The translations under genes and the position numbers were made by a program. A stretch of 64,000 bases of DNA from Littorina saxatilis (lineage: Eukaryota > Mollusca > Gastropoda > Littorinimorpha > Littorinidae), in the NCBI RefSeq assembly GCF_037325665.1, contig NC_090253.1, positions 39,200,404 through 39,264,403 on the forward strand, read 5' to 3'. The notes beneath the pieces are model-generated. The model saw only the letters and a list, made by a program, of their open reading frames with translations. It was not told the origin of the DNA and ran no database searches. Positions 10,701 through 20,217 of this stretch are shown in pieces (the first letter of the stretch is position 1; every line of letters begins with the position of its first letter).

Positions 10701-11584
10701 TATAGTCAAGTTTTGACTAAATATTTTAACATCGAGGGGGAATCGAAACGAGGGTCGTGGTGTATGTGCGTGCGTGTGTGTGTGAGTGTGTGTGTGTGTG
10801 TGTGTGTCTGTGTGTGTGTGTGTAGAGCGATTCAGACTAAACTACTGGACCGATCTTTATGAAATTTGGACATGAGAGTTCCTGGGTATGAAATCCCCAA
10901 ACGTTTTTTCATTTTTTTGATAAATGTCTTTGATGACGTCATATCCGGCTTTTCGTGAAAATTGAGGCGGCACTGTCACGCCCTCATTTTTCAACCAAAT
11001 TGGTTGAAATTTTGGTCAAGTAATCTTCGACGAAGCCCGGACTTCGGTATTGCATTTCAGCTTGGTGGCTTGAAAATTAATTAATGACTTTGGTCATTAA
11101 AAATCTGAAAATTGTAAAAAATAATAAAAATTTATAAAACGATCCAAATTTACGTTTATCTTATTCTCCATCATTTGCTGATTCCAAAAACATATAAATA
11201 TGTTATATTCGGATTGAAAACAAGCTCTGAAAATTAAATATATAAAAATTATTATCAAAATTAAATTGTCCAAATCAATTTAAAAACACTTTCATCTTAT
11301 TCCTTGTCGGTTCCTGATTCCAAAAACATATAGATATGATATGTTTTGGATTAAAAACACGCTCAGAAAGTTAAAACAAAGAGAGGTACAGAAAAGCGTG
11401 CTATCCTTCTTAGCGCAACTACTACCCCGCTCTTCTTGTCAATTTCACTGCCTTTGCCATGAGCGGTGGACTGACGATGCTACGAGTATACGGTCTTGCT
11501 GAAAAATGGCATTGCGTTCAGTTTCATTCTGTGAGTTCGACAGCTACTTGACTAAATATTGTATTTTCGCCTTACGCGACTTGT
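10699..11584 (-). mobile_element. Hairpin-ended element family 1, copy 3, full length
   Basis: In plus-strand order it starts with the hairpin TAGTCAAGTTTTGACTA and ends CGCCTTACGCGACTTGT, which is the reverse of the family start ACAAGTCGCG. A (GT)n tract lies just inside the hairpin. It is non-coding. Confidence 0.8.
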
Positions 11585-11647
11585 TACATTTAGTCAAGTT
11601 TTGACTAAATGTTTTAACATAGAGGGGGGAATCGAGACGAGGGTCGT

Positions 11648-11685
<38 letters not shown>

Positions 11686-11781
11686 GATTCAGACTAAACT
11701 ACTGGGCCGATCTTGATAAAATTTGACATGAGAGTTCCTAGGTATGATATCCCCGGACGTTTTTTTCTTTTTTTTCGATAA
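11585..11781 (-). mobile_element. Hairpin-ended element family 1, copy 4, 3' part only
   Basis: The terminal hairpin and GT tract follow copy 3 directly in the same orientation, giving a second head-to-tail tandem. It is cut off at about 11781, where a SINE tail fragment (GCGTTAAACAAACAAAC, to about 11819) takes over. Confidence 0.7.
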
Positions 11782-11949
11782 ACCGCGGGAGGTGGCGTTA
11801 AACAAACAAACAAACAAAAAAGATTCCTGAGAGGTAAGATAGATTGTTCAGGTAGTTCACCTGAGGAGCAACTTTGGGAATGTTTTTGGACGAATTGGAC
11901 CTTAAAAAGTTCAAGGGAAATTCGCTGTGCTGTAAATTATATACCCCAA

Positions 11950-13165
11950 TAATGATTTGCTCGAAATGCTAATTGCTCCAATCCCAGACTCCATCTGGAC
12001 AAAGGTGCATGAAGACAGAGAAAACTCCAAATATCCAAAGTACATAGTAACACTTTGTCAGACTCGCGCAGGGTCCAGCTGCTGGCTCCAATCCCAGAAT
12101 AAACGCAGCTCAGTGAAATAGACTCTATAGGTTTGCACAGGTATATGAAGACCAAGAAAGATCCCGATATCCAAGGTACAAAAAAACACTGCGGACTCGG
12201 TGTTTCTGTGTACCCTGGATATCTCGTGCAGGGTCAAACTTTCTCCAATCTCAGAATATAGGGCATACATAACTAAGTAAGTGAGACAGACCCCATCTGG
12301 CCAAAGGTGCGTGTAGAGAGAGGTACTTAATTCCAGATAACCAGGCCACACAGAAACACTTTGTCAGGCTCGTGAAGGGTAAAACTTGGTTCAACTCCAG
12401 AATATACATAGCTAAGTAAGTGAGACAGACTCCATCTGGGCAAAGGTGCACGAAGACAGAAAAAAAGACAGACATCTAAGGTACACAGTAACACTTTGTC
12501 AGGCTCGTGTGGGGTCCTACTTGCTCCAATCACAGAATATATCAGAGGTACATCCAGGTACCAGAGCCACACAGAAACACTGTCAAACTGTTCCCGGGTC
12601 CATTTTGCTCCAATCCCAGAACATTCATAGCTCCGTTAGTGAGACAGACTCTAGGTTGGCACACTGACCGGTGCATGAAAACAGAGGTACATTCAGGTGC
12701 CAGAGCCACACAGAAACACTGTCATACTGTTCCCGGGTCCATTTGGCTCCAATCCCAGAATATTCGTAGCTCCGTTGGTGAGACAGACTGTAGGTTGGCA
12801 CAGGTGCATGCAAACAGAGGTACACCCAGATGCCAGAGCCACACAGAAACACAGAGTCAGGCTCGTGCAGGGGCTAACTTGCTCCAAATCCAATCCCAGA
12901 ATATTAATTGCTCCGTTAGTGAGACAGACTCTAGGTTGGCACACTGACAGGTGCATGAAAACAGAGGTACATCCAGGTGCCAGAGCCACACAGAAACACT
13001 TGTCATACCGGGTCCATTTGGCTCAAATCTCAGCATATTCATAGCTCCGTTAGTGAGACAGACTCTAGGTTGGCACAGGTGTACGAAAACAGAGGTACAT
13101 CCAGGTACCAGGGCCACACTGAAACACTGTCACACTGTTCCCGTGTCAAACTGGATCCTATCCCA
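11950..13165. repeat. Minisatellite of about 100-150 bp units reaching into the receptor stop codon
   Basis: About eight diverged units share AGACAGACTC..., GGTGCATGAAGACAGAG, CCACACAGAAACACT and GCTCCAATCCCAGAATAT. The last unit overlaps the end of the receptor's final exon: the codons around the stop at 13130 are themselves a copy of the unit. The array is therefore probably 3' UTR of the minus-strand gene. Confidence 0.8.
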
Positions 13166-13506
13166 GGGGTTGGACGCCTCGCGCTGGAGGCGATCACCAT
13201 GAGCCGGAGGGGCGCCAGACACAGTGTTAGAGACCTCGGACGACCCGGCATTGCAGGCAGACCCCGCTGAGGAACCACCCCCGTCATCCTCAGCACTCTT
13301 CGCATCGCTGTCTGGCGTTGGTGTGGTGATCAGCTCGATCTTGGGCAGGCCGGAATCCTTGCGGTGAGCGTTTAGGACCTCGTCGGCCGCCTTCCATTGC
13401 TTGTAACGACGACGTTGCACCCACATCAGCGAGCCTCCGCTGATGGAGGCGATCACCATGATGAGCACACACAGTCCCGTGGACAGCGTCAGAGTCAGCA
13501 CGAGCT
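13130..13506 (-). CDS. Receptor exon 8 of those seen: transmembrane helix and cytoplasmic tail, stop
   Basis: This is the last exon of the Ig-like receptor, 125 codons with the stop TGA at 13130-13132. It opens right after a TTCCAG acceptor. The first about 28 residues form one hydrophobic helix (LVLTLTLSTGLCVLIMVIAS, then SGGSLMWV). It is followed by the basic stop-transfer stretch QRRRYKQWK, as expected of a type I protein. The tail is rich in Ser, Gly, Asp and Ala, with TTPTPDSD and an acidic AEDDGGG patch. No tyrosine-based signalling motif is obvious. The C-terminus (NPWDRIQFDTGTV) lies inside the first unit of the downstream minisatellite, so it may differ between alleles or species. 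Confidence 0.75.
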
Positions 13507-13589
13507 CTGGAACACACGCATTGACTTATATACACACACATGCATACACACACATGCAGAGGCATACTAACACAGACAGACAGACAGAC

Positions 13590-13596
13590 CAACAAC

Positions 13597-13652
<56 letters not shown>
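13590..13652 (+). repeat. (CA)n microsatellite in the last receptor intron
   Basis: Pure CA run between exons 7 and 8 of the minus-strand gene. Confidence 0.95.
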
Positions 13653-13654
<2 letters not shown>

Positions 13655-13869
13655 TAGAGGAAAACTTAAAAGATATGTGCGAGAACTTCACCTGTTTATG
13701 GACGCGCCGGACTGTCAAGAGAAAAGACAGAAGTACACACACACACGTTCGCGTTCATATACAAGCACTTTACCGGTGATAAAGCTAGTTTCAGGACATA
13801 TCACCCATGTACATGCGCACATCTTGATGAACAGACCCGAATGCCACTGAAATGGCCCTGTGTTCCTAC

Positions 13870-13900
13870 CTGATGTCTGTCCCGATTTAGAATCCTTTCT
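13870..13900 (-). CDS. Receptor mini-exon 7 (31 nt)
   Basis: It reads RKDSKSGQTS plus the first base of the next codon. The acceptor is GCCCAAG and the donor GTAGGAAC. Phase 0 in and phase 1 out fit both neighbours. The peptide resembles the end of exon 5 (KKDDSKFGKSS), so the exon probably arose by duplication. Because it is so short and its acceptor lacks a good pyrimidine tract, it may be skipped or used only in some transcripts. Skipping it alone would break the frame, while skipping it with exon 6 keeps it. Confidence 0.5.
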
Positions 13901-13911
13901 CTTGGGCAGAC

Positions 13912-14553
13912 CACAGGCGGAAGGTATCGTCCACTGGACTACTACTATCACAGAAAGACTAGAAGGTCTGTCACTCACCTTCGAGTCTTCTGTGTTCTTG
14001 GAGTCGCTTCCTGGGGAAAAATATTGTTCAAGGCGGTTTGCCTCTTCCTACAGTCTGTGTAAGGTCAAATAAATACAGTTGAATGATTGTTTGAACTGTA
14101 TGTATCTTTAATTTTCCTCCTTTTGAATGAAGTGGCAAACGGTTCTTCACTAATACCGAAAGTGAAAACTCCCGTGGGTAGCTTCCCTTTGCTGCACAAT
14201 ATTTACATATGTTTTAGACCAATGAGCGCTGGTATGCATATTTGATGCGGATGCATGATTTGACGCAAAGTGGATATTAGCGGCTCGCAAACGAAGATTC
14301 GTCCAAATGATGGTTAAAAACAACCTGCAGCGGACGGAAGCTGAAAATTAAAGGTACATACAGTTCAAACAATCATTCAACTGTATTTATTTGACCTTAC
14401 ACAGCCTGTAGGAAGAGGCAAACCATCTTGAACAATATTTTTCCCCAGGAAGCGACTCCAAAAACACAGAAAACTCGAAGGTGAGTGACAGACCTTGTAG
14501 TCTTTCTGTGATAGTAGTAGTCCAGTGGACGATACTTTCCGCCTGTGGGCAGA
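13912..14553. repeat. Inverted duplication around receptor mini-exon 6
   Basis: The arms 13912-14118 and 14340-14553 are about 95 percent identical in opposite orientation, with a spacer of about 220 bases. The left arm holds mini-exon 6 in the sense of the gene. The right arm holds a copy with intact AG and GT borders on the plus strand. Confidence 0.85.
13979..14010 (-). CDS. Receptor mini-exon 6 (32 nt)
   Basis: With the base from the preceding exon it reads GSDSKNTEDSK. The acceptor is TTTTCCCCAG and the donor GTGAGTGA, both strong. Phase 1 in and 0 out agree with exons 5 and 7. It lies in one arm of an inverted duplication; the mirrored copy at about 14430-14470 is antisense to this gene and cannot be spliced into it. 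Membrane-proximal position gives a hydrophilic stalk just before the helix. Confidence 0.55.
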
Positions 14554-14557
14554 CTAG

Positions 14558-14850
14558 ATGAAACTGAAAAGGCCCACTGTTTTCCCACCTGACGTCTGTC
14601 CGAATTTAAAATCATTTCTCTTGGGCAGACTAGACGACACTGAAAAGGCCCACTGTTCCTACCTTACGTTTGTCCAGATTTAAAATAATTTCTCTTGGGC
14701 AGACTAGATGAAACTGAAAAGGCCCACTGTTTTCCCACATGAAGTCTGTCCGAATTTAAAATCATTTCTCTTGGGCAGACTAGACGACACTAAAAAGGCC
14801 CACTGTTCCTACCTTACGTTTGTCCAGATTTAGAATAATTTCTCTTGGAT
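14558..14850. repeat. Tandem array of degenerate mini-exon-like units
   Basis: Four units of about 70-76 bases, in the order a, b, a', b', each resemble the end of exon 5 and mini-exon 7 with their flanks. Read on the minus strand the units hold AAGAGAAATGATTTTAAATT or a close variant. The b units contain an in-frame TAA in the exon frame, and a' has lost its GT donor. They look like decayed exon duplicates rather than used exons. Confidence 0.7.
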
Positions 14851-14887
14851 TTCTCCAAACACTAAAAAAAGCCCGCTGTTTTCCTAC

Positions 14888-15124
14888 CTGAGGATTTACC
14901 GAACTTGGAGTCGTCTTTTTTCTTTTTCTGCCGTGTAGGCGCCGTCTGTTGCGCTTCACCACCGGGAGACGCCAAACCCGGAAAAGTGACACCTTCACGT
15001 GGCTGGCCTATCTCTCCGGCGTAGTCAGCTGCCCCTTCTGCAGGCTTGACGGTCATCCCTGGCGCCGGTGGATTGGGTCCTGATGGCGGTGGCGGTATCG
15101 GTTGCGGTCTGTCCGGGTCAGGAC
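14888..15124 (-). CDS. Receptor exon 5: proline-rich stalk
   Basis: Phase 1 to phase 1, 237 nt. It starts with PDPDRPQPIPPPPSGPNPPA, a Pro-rich stretch, and continues through an Ala/Gly-rich middle to a basic end with TRQKKKKDDSKFGKSS. It has no cysteine, so it is not a folded Ig module; it is best read as an extended extracellular linker between the last Ig-like module and the membrane helix. A furin-like basic run (RQKKKK) near the end could allow shedding, but that is speculative. Acceptor CTCTGTGAAG is weak, donor GTAGGAAA fair. Confidence 0.65.
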
Positions 15125-15223
15125 CTTCACAGAGTCAACAGCAACGTTGTTGTTGTTATTGACTGTGTTCTTGTTCTTATTGATGGGTTAGTTTGCTTGT
15201 ATTTTCTGATGTTATGATTTGCA

Positions 15224-15224
<1 letters not shown>

Positions 15225-15264
<40 letters not shown>

Positions 15265-15281
15265 TGTGTCTGTGTGTGTGT
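15225..15281 (+). repeat. (GT)n microsatellite
   Basis: GT run with CTGTGT breaks in the intron between exons 4 and 5. Confidence 0.95.
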
Positions 15282-15400
15282 TTTCTCTAGCATTTCTGTT
15301 TTTCTGCAGAATAACTGAATAAAGTCATAATCCGCTAAGGATAGTAACTTTCTCATGCACCTCGGCCCAGGTCTCGAGATCGAGTTGTGTATAAGCCCAC

Positions 15401-15626
15401 CTCTTCCTATGAAGAAGATGAACGGCGTGACCTGGCAGTAATGTCTGCCCACGTCTGTGCAGGCGTTAGGGTTGAGGTTGGCCAGCAGCGGGTGATAGAC
15501 GCGACAGCGAACGGAGAACTTGTGGCCGAGTTGCTCACGGTACACTCGGACTTTCAGTGTGCTTTTGCGTAGATGGACGATGCACCTAACGCTGGCTGTT
15601 GGTGGTGGAAGATTGGTGGAGGTGGC
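15401..15626 (-). CDS. Receptor exon 4: second half of the third Ig-like module
   Basis: Phase 0 in, phase 1 out, 226 nt. It opens ATSTNLPPPTASVRC after the acceptor CCCTTTTCAG. It contains HKFSVRCRVYHPLL and the F-strand-like signature ACTDVGRHYCQV, where the last cysteine would pair with the one in exon 3 (TFYCTA). The donor GTGGGCTT is weak. The acceptor region of this exon has been copied twice upstream (16029-16100 and 16124-16193). Confidence 0.65.
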
Positions 15627-16193
15627 CTGAAAAGGGACCGCCGCGTCATGCTGGTCAATACAAAGATGATCTTGTTTGTTTGTTTGTTTGTTTGCTTGCT
15701 TAACGCCCAACCGACCACAACGGCCATATCAGGGCGGTGCTGCTTTGACATATAACGTGCGCCACACACAAGACAGGAGTCGCAGCACAGGCTTCATTTC
15801 TTACCCAGTCACGTTATTCTGACACCGGACCAACCAGTCCTAGCACTAACCCCATAATGCCAGACGCCAGGCGGAGCAGCCACTAGATTGCCAATTTTAA
15901 AGTCTTAGGTTTGACCCGGCCGGGGTTCGAACCCACGACCTCTCGATCACGGGGCGGACGCCTTACCACTAGGCCAACCGTGCCGGTATAATACAAAGAT
16001 GATGATGACGATGACGATGATGATGATGATGATGATGATGATTGGTGGAAGTGGTCTGAAATAGAACACCGCCTCATGCTGGGTAACTCAAAAGATGATG
16101 ATAATGATGATGATGATGATGGTTATGACGATGACTGGTGGAAGTGGTCTGCAAATAGAACGCTGCGTCATGCTGGTCAATACAAAAGATGAT
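15596..16193. repeat. Three copies of a splice-acceptor segment with an expanded (GAT)n tract and a SINE between
   Basis: 15596-15667 is the acceptor of exon 4 in use. Copies at about 16029-16100 and 16124-16193 keep branch-like sequence, pyrimidines and AG on the minus strand. Each is followed by (ATC/CAT)n, which would code poly-His, poly-Ile or poly-Ser. Confidence 0.75.
15672..15988 (-). mobile_element. Family 1 SINE
   Basis: A full copy in minus orientation, from the (CAAA)n tail at 15672 to the tRNA head at 15988. ATACAAAGATGAT stands on both sides as target duplication. It inserted between the original and the copied acceptor segments. Confidence 0.9.
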
Positions 16194-16232
16194 GATGATG
16201 ACGACGACGACGACGATGACGACGACGACGAC

Positions 16233-16287
<55 letters not shown>
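16183..16287 (+). repeat. (GAT/GAC)n microsatellite
   Basis: A long trinucleotide run that reads as poly-Asp, poly-Met, poly-Ser or poly-His depending on frame; none is supported as protein. Confidence 0.9.
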
Positions 16288-16449
16288 CACCCGATGCATA
16301 CACATTTGCATGACCTTAAGGCCACGCAGAATACGGTATGCTGTGGCTTCAAGGGCCTCCTGGCGTATCCTGGGTATATTCTGTGGGGGCCTGTGGGCGT
16401 GAGCATGATCATGGGAAAATGGCCAATCAGAGTCTTTGCGAATCTCACG

Positions 16450-16672
16450 GCATCTTACAAAGCGCATTTCGGTACTTTGGCAACACCCTTCCCAACTATC
16501 TATCCTCGGTACTGCAAAGCTCTGAAAAGCTCTTCAAATTACAAAAATACGGAAAGAATTCCTTTAAATACCAAGCCCCTTCTGTTTAAAAATCCTTGCC
16601 CGCTGACATCCGCAGTTGCTCTTCTTGGATATCCCATGCTACGCCGTATTGCCGAATGGCTGCCCTGGAATA
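16450..16672 (+). pseudogene. LINE reverse-transcriptase C-terminal remnant
   Basis: Translation gives LSSVLQ, then NSFKYQAPSV, a stop, then KSLPADIRSCSS. This resembles the FxxxAPSLWNSLPxxIR ending typical of CR1/Jockey-type LINE polymerases, with Trp replaced by a stop. Only this tail is recognisable, and a 5'-truncated SINE interrupts it. The family assignment is tentative. Confidence 0.45.
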
Positions 16673-16677
16673 CCTAT

Positions 16678-16910
16678 TTGTTTGTTTGTTTGTTTGCTTA
16701 ACGCCCAGCCGACCACGAAGGGCCATATCAGGGCGGTGCTGCTTTGACATATAACGTGCGCCACACACAAGACAGAAGTCGCAGCACAGGCTTCATGTCT
16801 CACCCAGTCACATTATTCTGACACCGGACCAACCAGTCCTAGCACTAACCCCATAATGCCAGACGCCAGGCGGAGCAGCCACTAGATTGCCAATTTTAAA
16901 GTCTTAGGTT
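16678..16910 (-). mobile_element. Family 1 SINE, 5'-truncated
   Basis: The body and CAAA tail are present and the tRNA head is missing. A perfect 10-bp duplication GAATACCTAT (16668-16677 and 16911-16920) shows that it inserted in truncated form, as in target-primed reverse transcription. Confidence 0.9.
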
Positions 16911-16920
16911 GAATACCTAT

Positions 16921-17591
16921 CCTGGACGCCTTGTGCCTTAGGTAGAATATGTATACAAGAAAATTGGTTGATTAAAATCAACATGGCCGTCACAATGTTT
17001 TCATAAAAGAAGCGGTATTGTACGGGCATATGTTGAATTTGGGTTACATGTGTTGCAGACTATTTGAAAATCCGTGGGCATAAAAACATGCAAAGAAGAG
17101 TGATAGGTCCCTGTTGTAAATATAGTCAAGTGGATAAATTGATTACTTATGTTTCACACTAGTTTTGCTGTTACAGCAGTCCCTCACACGAACGGACACC
17201 CTTGGGCCAGTGCAAACCTGTCCGTACATTGCAGGTGGCCGGTCACGAGAGAGCCCCTCCCCCCCCCCCCCCATCACACACACTCAGGCACACTGACGGA
17301 CTGAGTGAGTCTTTGCTACTGGTGAACGAGCTCTACTTGTCCTAAAACAATAAGGTCAAACTTCTACAACTTATAACTGAAAGGAAAAAAAATGTCCTGT
17401 AAAAATGACGTTAAATCAACGGTGTCAGAAAAAGAGAGATAAAAGAAATCCTCAAATTCCTGAGGATACAGGCACCCCATGAAAGCAGCCACGAACATAC
17501 TCACAGAGGCACACATGCTTGTGCAGATACTTTGCAAAAATATGAATTGAAAACCTGCATATGTGGTAATTTGTGTGTGTGTGTGTGTGGC
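16921..17591. other. Unassigned intron sequence
   Basis: A C-run at about 17261 and a short GT run at about 17572 are the only visible features. Confidence 0.4.
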
Positions 17592-17633
17592 TCGATCACG
17601 GGGCGGACGCCTTACCACTAGGCCAACCGTGCC
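17592..17633 (-). mobile_element. Family 1 SINE head fragment
   Basis: 42 bases of the tRNA-like head (GATCACGGGGCGGACGCC...) without B box or body. Confidence 0.75.
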
Positions 17634-17820
17634 AAACACCATTCACCCAAACTTGCGCAGAATGGGTCAAAGTCAACCAAACGTGTGTGCATTCCCTGCA
17701 GGCGTAAAAAGTACATTTTAAAGGGCTTATTGTCCGTCAGGTCTTAATTGCCTATATTGGACATGAATTGGTTTATACGATTCGAGTTTTTACGCCCTCA
17801 CGGCTTTTTGATGTATGCGT

Positions 17821-18015
17821 GTTTAGGTGGTATCAGCCATCTGCACTTATGGTAGAATGACCAAGATCTTTAACGTGCCATTGTGGTGACACGGGGGTGG
17901 GAGATGGATACCGTCTCTGGGTCTGCACATAAAGTTGACCCGTGTCCGTCCCGGCCCGGATTCGAACCAGCGACCTTTCGATCACAAGTCCAGTGCTCTA
18001 CCACCTGAGCTACCC
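17821..18015 (-). mobile_element. tRNA-headed SINE, family 4
   Basis: The tRNA-like head at the right (GAGCACTGGACTTGTGATCG on the minus strand, B box GGTTCGAATCC) is followed by a body with GGTCAACTTTATGTGCAGACC. A perfect 9-bp duplication TGTATGCGT (17812-17820 and 18016-18024) bounds it. It lies in a receptor intron. Confidence 0.85.
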
Positions 18016-18140
18016 TGTATGCGTTTTACCTGTGTCCAGGGAATGCACCCGGTATACTGGAAAACTGCCTACATGAAGTGCACCTACACGGAATGCACCC
18101 ACGTTTGGTCGACTTAGACCCCCTCTGTCAACTGACTTAC

Positions 18141-18313
18141 GAAAGCCGAGACGTTTATCATGGGTGAGTTTTCTACGCCGCTGAGGGTGTACCAGTGGAT
18201 TTCGCCGGCAGGTGCCCCTACGTTAGCAGTACAGTAGAAAGTTAGCATATCTCCGTCGTACACTCTGGCGTTTCGGACGTCCGATGTAACGACCCCTGGA
18301 GGTGCAGGCATGG
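18141..18313 (-). CDS. Receptor exon 3: first half of the third Ig-like module
   Basis: Phase 1 in, phase 0 out, 173 nt. It reads AMPAPPGVVTSDV and then RVYDGDMLTFYCTANVGAP with EIHWYTL: a B-strand cysteine followed 17 residues later by the core tryptophan, the classic spacing of an Ig fold. The acceptor TTGTGCACAACAG-like site and the donor GTAAGT are strong. The fold is completed by exon 4, so a phase-0 intron splits this module, unlike the two single-exon modules upstream. Confidence 0.7.
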
Positions 18314-18562
18314 CTGTTGTGCAAAGAAACAATGGTGGGATATAATTCTTCTCGATATGATATCATATGCCTGCCGGCTCATGCTTGATATCCATTTTCT
18401 CGACACATCTGTTATCATTATTCTGCTAACAGTCAGCGTATCAGAAATAACTTACAATATATTGCAATACAAACAATATTTCGCAACACGGACAGATTGT
18501 TTGTTGCTGCTGCTTCTGTCAATTGTCTGAGATATTTTCATTAACGAGGACTGCTTTCGAGA

Positions 18563-18568
18563 GAGATC

Positions 18569-18644
<76 letters not shown>

Positions 18645-18671
18645 CGAGAGAGAGACGAGAGAAACAAGAGA

Positions 18672-18738
<67 letters not shown>

Positions 18739-18838
18739 ACTGAGAGACGGACGAGAATGACGGACGAGAATGACAAGCGAGAGAGAGACAGAAAGGGAGA
18801 GAGAGTGAGATAAAGAGAGAGAGAGAGAAGTCAACAAC
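18563..18838 (+). repeat. (GA)n microsatellite
   Basis: Two long GA runs joined by ACACGAGAG variants. Homopurine on one strand, so triplex-prone. It lies in a receptor intron. Confidence 0.95.
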
Positions 18839-18839
18839 A

Positions 18840-19491
18840 ACAATGTCACGGTTTTAGTGACATGGATTGAGAAAGGAACACTCTGTGGGATGCCTTTCTC
18901 GAATTGCAACGAAAAGCGCTTGTGCTTTTGGCGACGGGCTGGTTACTGCTGACCGAGCTTGGCACGGGGATTTCGTTTTCTGCACGCCTGGCTGGCATGG
19001 CTGGCATGGCTGGCATGCAAGGGACGACATTGTGTACATGGGTTCCACGTGCGTGATTTTGCTGTCTGGACAAAATCAACTGGGAACTGAGCTGTACGTG
19101 TGACGATAGTGATTGGTCGCTAGAGTCACGTGATGTTTTTCACTTGAGCATTGAGCAGCAAGAGAGAAGTGTTGGTGTCTTTTTCCTAAGAGTTTGATGG
19201 TATTCAACACGGGACATTATATCATTTTATGTCAACGTGCCGTTCTGCTTGTACAGTAGGGCTTTTAGGAACGTCAAGAAGGGACCACTTTTCACTGTTT
19301 ACATGTTGCTGACGACGAGGTTGTCATGTTGTTTCTTGGCTGAGCGGGGGAAAAATTCCCACGCATGAAGTAAATTCAGCACAAGAGGAGTTTGGCAGGA
19401 AATTCGTCGACGGACGAAAGCCATACAAAGGAAGCGGATTCGCTTAAAGGAGAGCTACTTACATTAGGCTGTTGAGGTAATAAATCGTTAT
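18840..19491. other. Unassigned intron sequence
   Basis: A GGCATGGCT triplicate at about 18990-19017 is the only visible structure. Confidence 0.4.
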
Positions 19492-20217
19492 TTAACCCCT
19501 TGACTGCCTTATGACGGGTATACCCGTCATGTGCCTGTGCAGCGCCTATAGGACGGGTTAACCCGTCACATCAGTTCAGGAATTTTCCAGAAATGCTACG
19601 TCACTGCTGACACACAAATAGCAGCTAATGGCTTGGTAGGATACCTCATTCTCATGAATAAACATAAATGGTGACGCGGTTTTGCGTCTGAAGGCTATTT
19701 TCGGCCTTGGCGGCAGGAAAGGGGAGAGAAAGCTCGACTGACTCGTCAAAATGGCTAACGGGGGGGACAGTCGACCGGGCCCTAGTAGAGTAAAGCAAAG
19801 ACGGACTGACGCTACAGGTGGTGCAAATGATTATGGATACTGACAGGGGAAGGGGGAGATCTTCTTTCAAAGGATTCGTTGGAAACAGGTAGATGACAGT
19901 GATTATGATCCTTTCTTGGAGCAAGCAAAACAGCCACCTGTGTTTGATCCACAGGCACCGGAAGATGCGCCGGACTGATTTTTCAAAAGTTCATATTTAA
20001 ACATCATTATAAGCCAAACTAATTATTATTTCCATGTTTAGACACTAAAAACAGATTCTTGGTTCAATTTCCTTTAAAAATAACATAGGTATTACTTACC
20101 TACCTACTGCCAGTTTGGAGCTAGAATTTTGTGTGAATTATAACACCCCGAACTCCAAAATTTCCTGGCAATCAGGAATGCACATAAGTAAGTTTTGATT
20201 GGCAGCGAAAGGGTTAA
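19492..20217 (+). mobile_element. Decayed piggyBac element
   Basis: TTAA flanks both ends, with inverted ends CCCCTTGACTGCC and GGCAGCGAAAGGG. A plus-strand stretch near 19893-20040 reads FDPQAPEDAPD, a stop, then FFKSSYLNIIISQTNYYF. This resembles the early part of piggyBac transposases (..FF...L...I..TN.Y.). The DDE core is missing, so it is an internally deleted copy. It contains the perfect palindromes ACGGGTATACCCGT and ACGGGTTAACCCGT near the left end. Confidence 0.65.

Noticed and set aside
11950-13165. CRISPR-like array
   Set aside because: Units are diverged, have no unique spacers of constant length, and lie in a eukaryotic genome; it is a minisatellite.
14430-14470. Plus-strand copy of mini-exon 6 as an exon of another gene
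   Set aside because: No plus-strand partner exons; it is the mirrored arm of the inverted duplication.
16088-16467. Poly-Ser, poly-His, poly-Asp and poly-Ile ORFs
   Set aside because: Products of the (GAT)n tract; only the splice-acceptor copies next to it are worth keeping.
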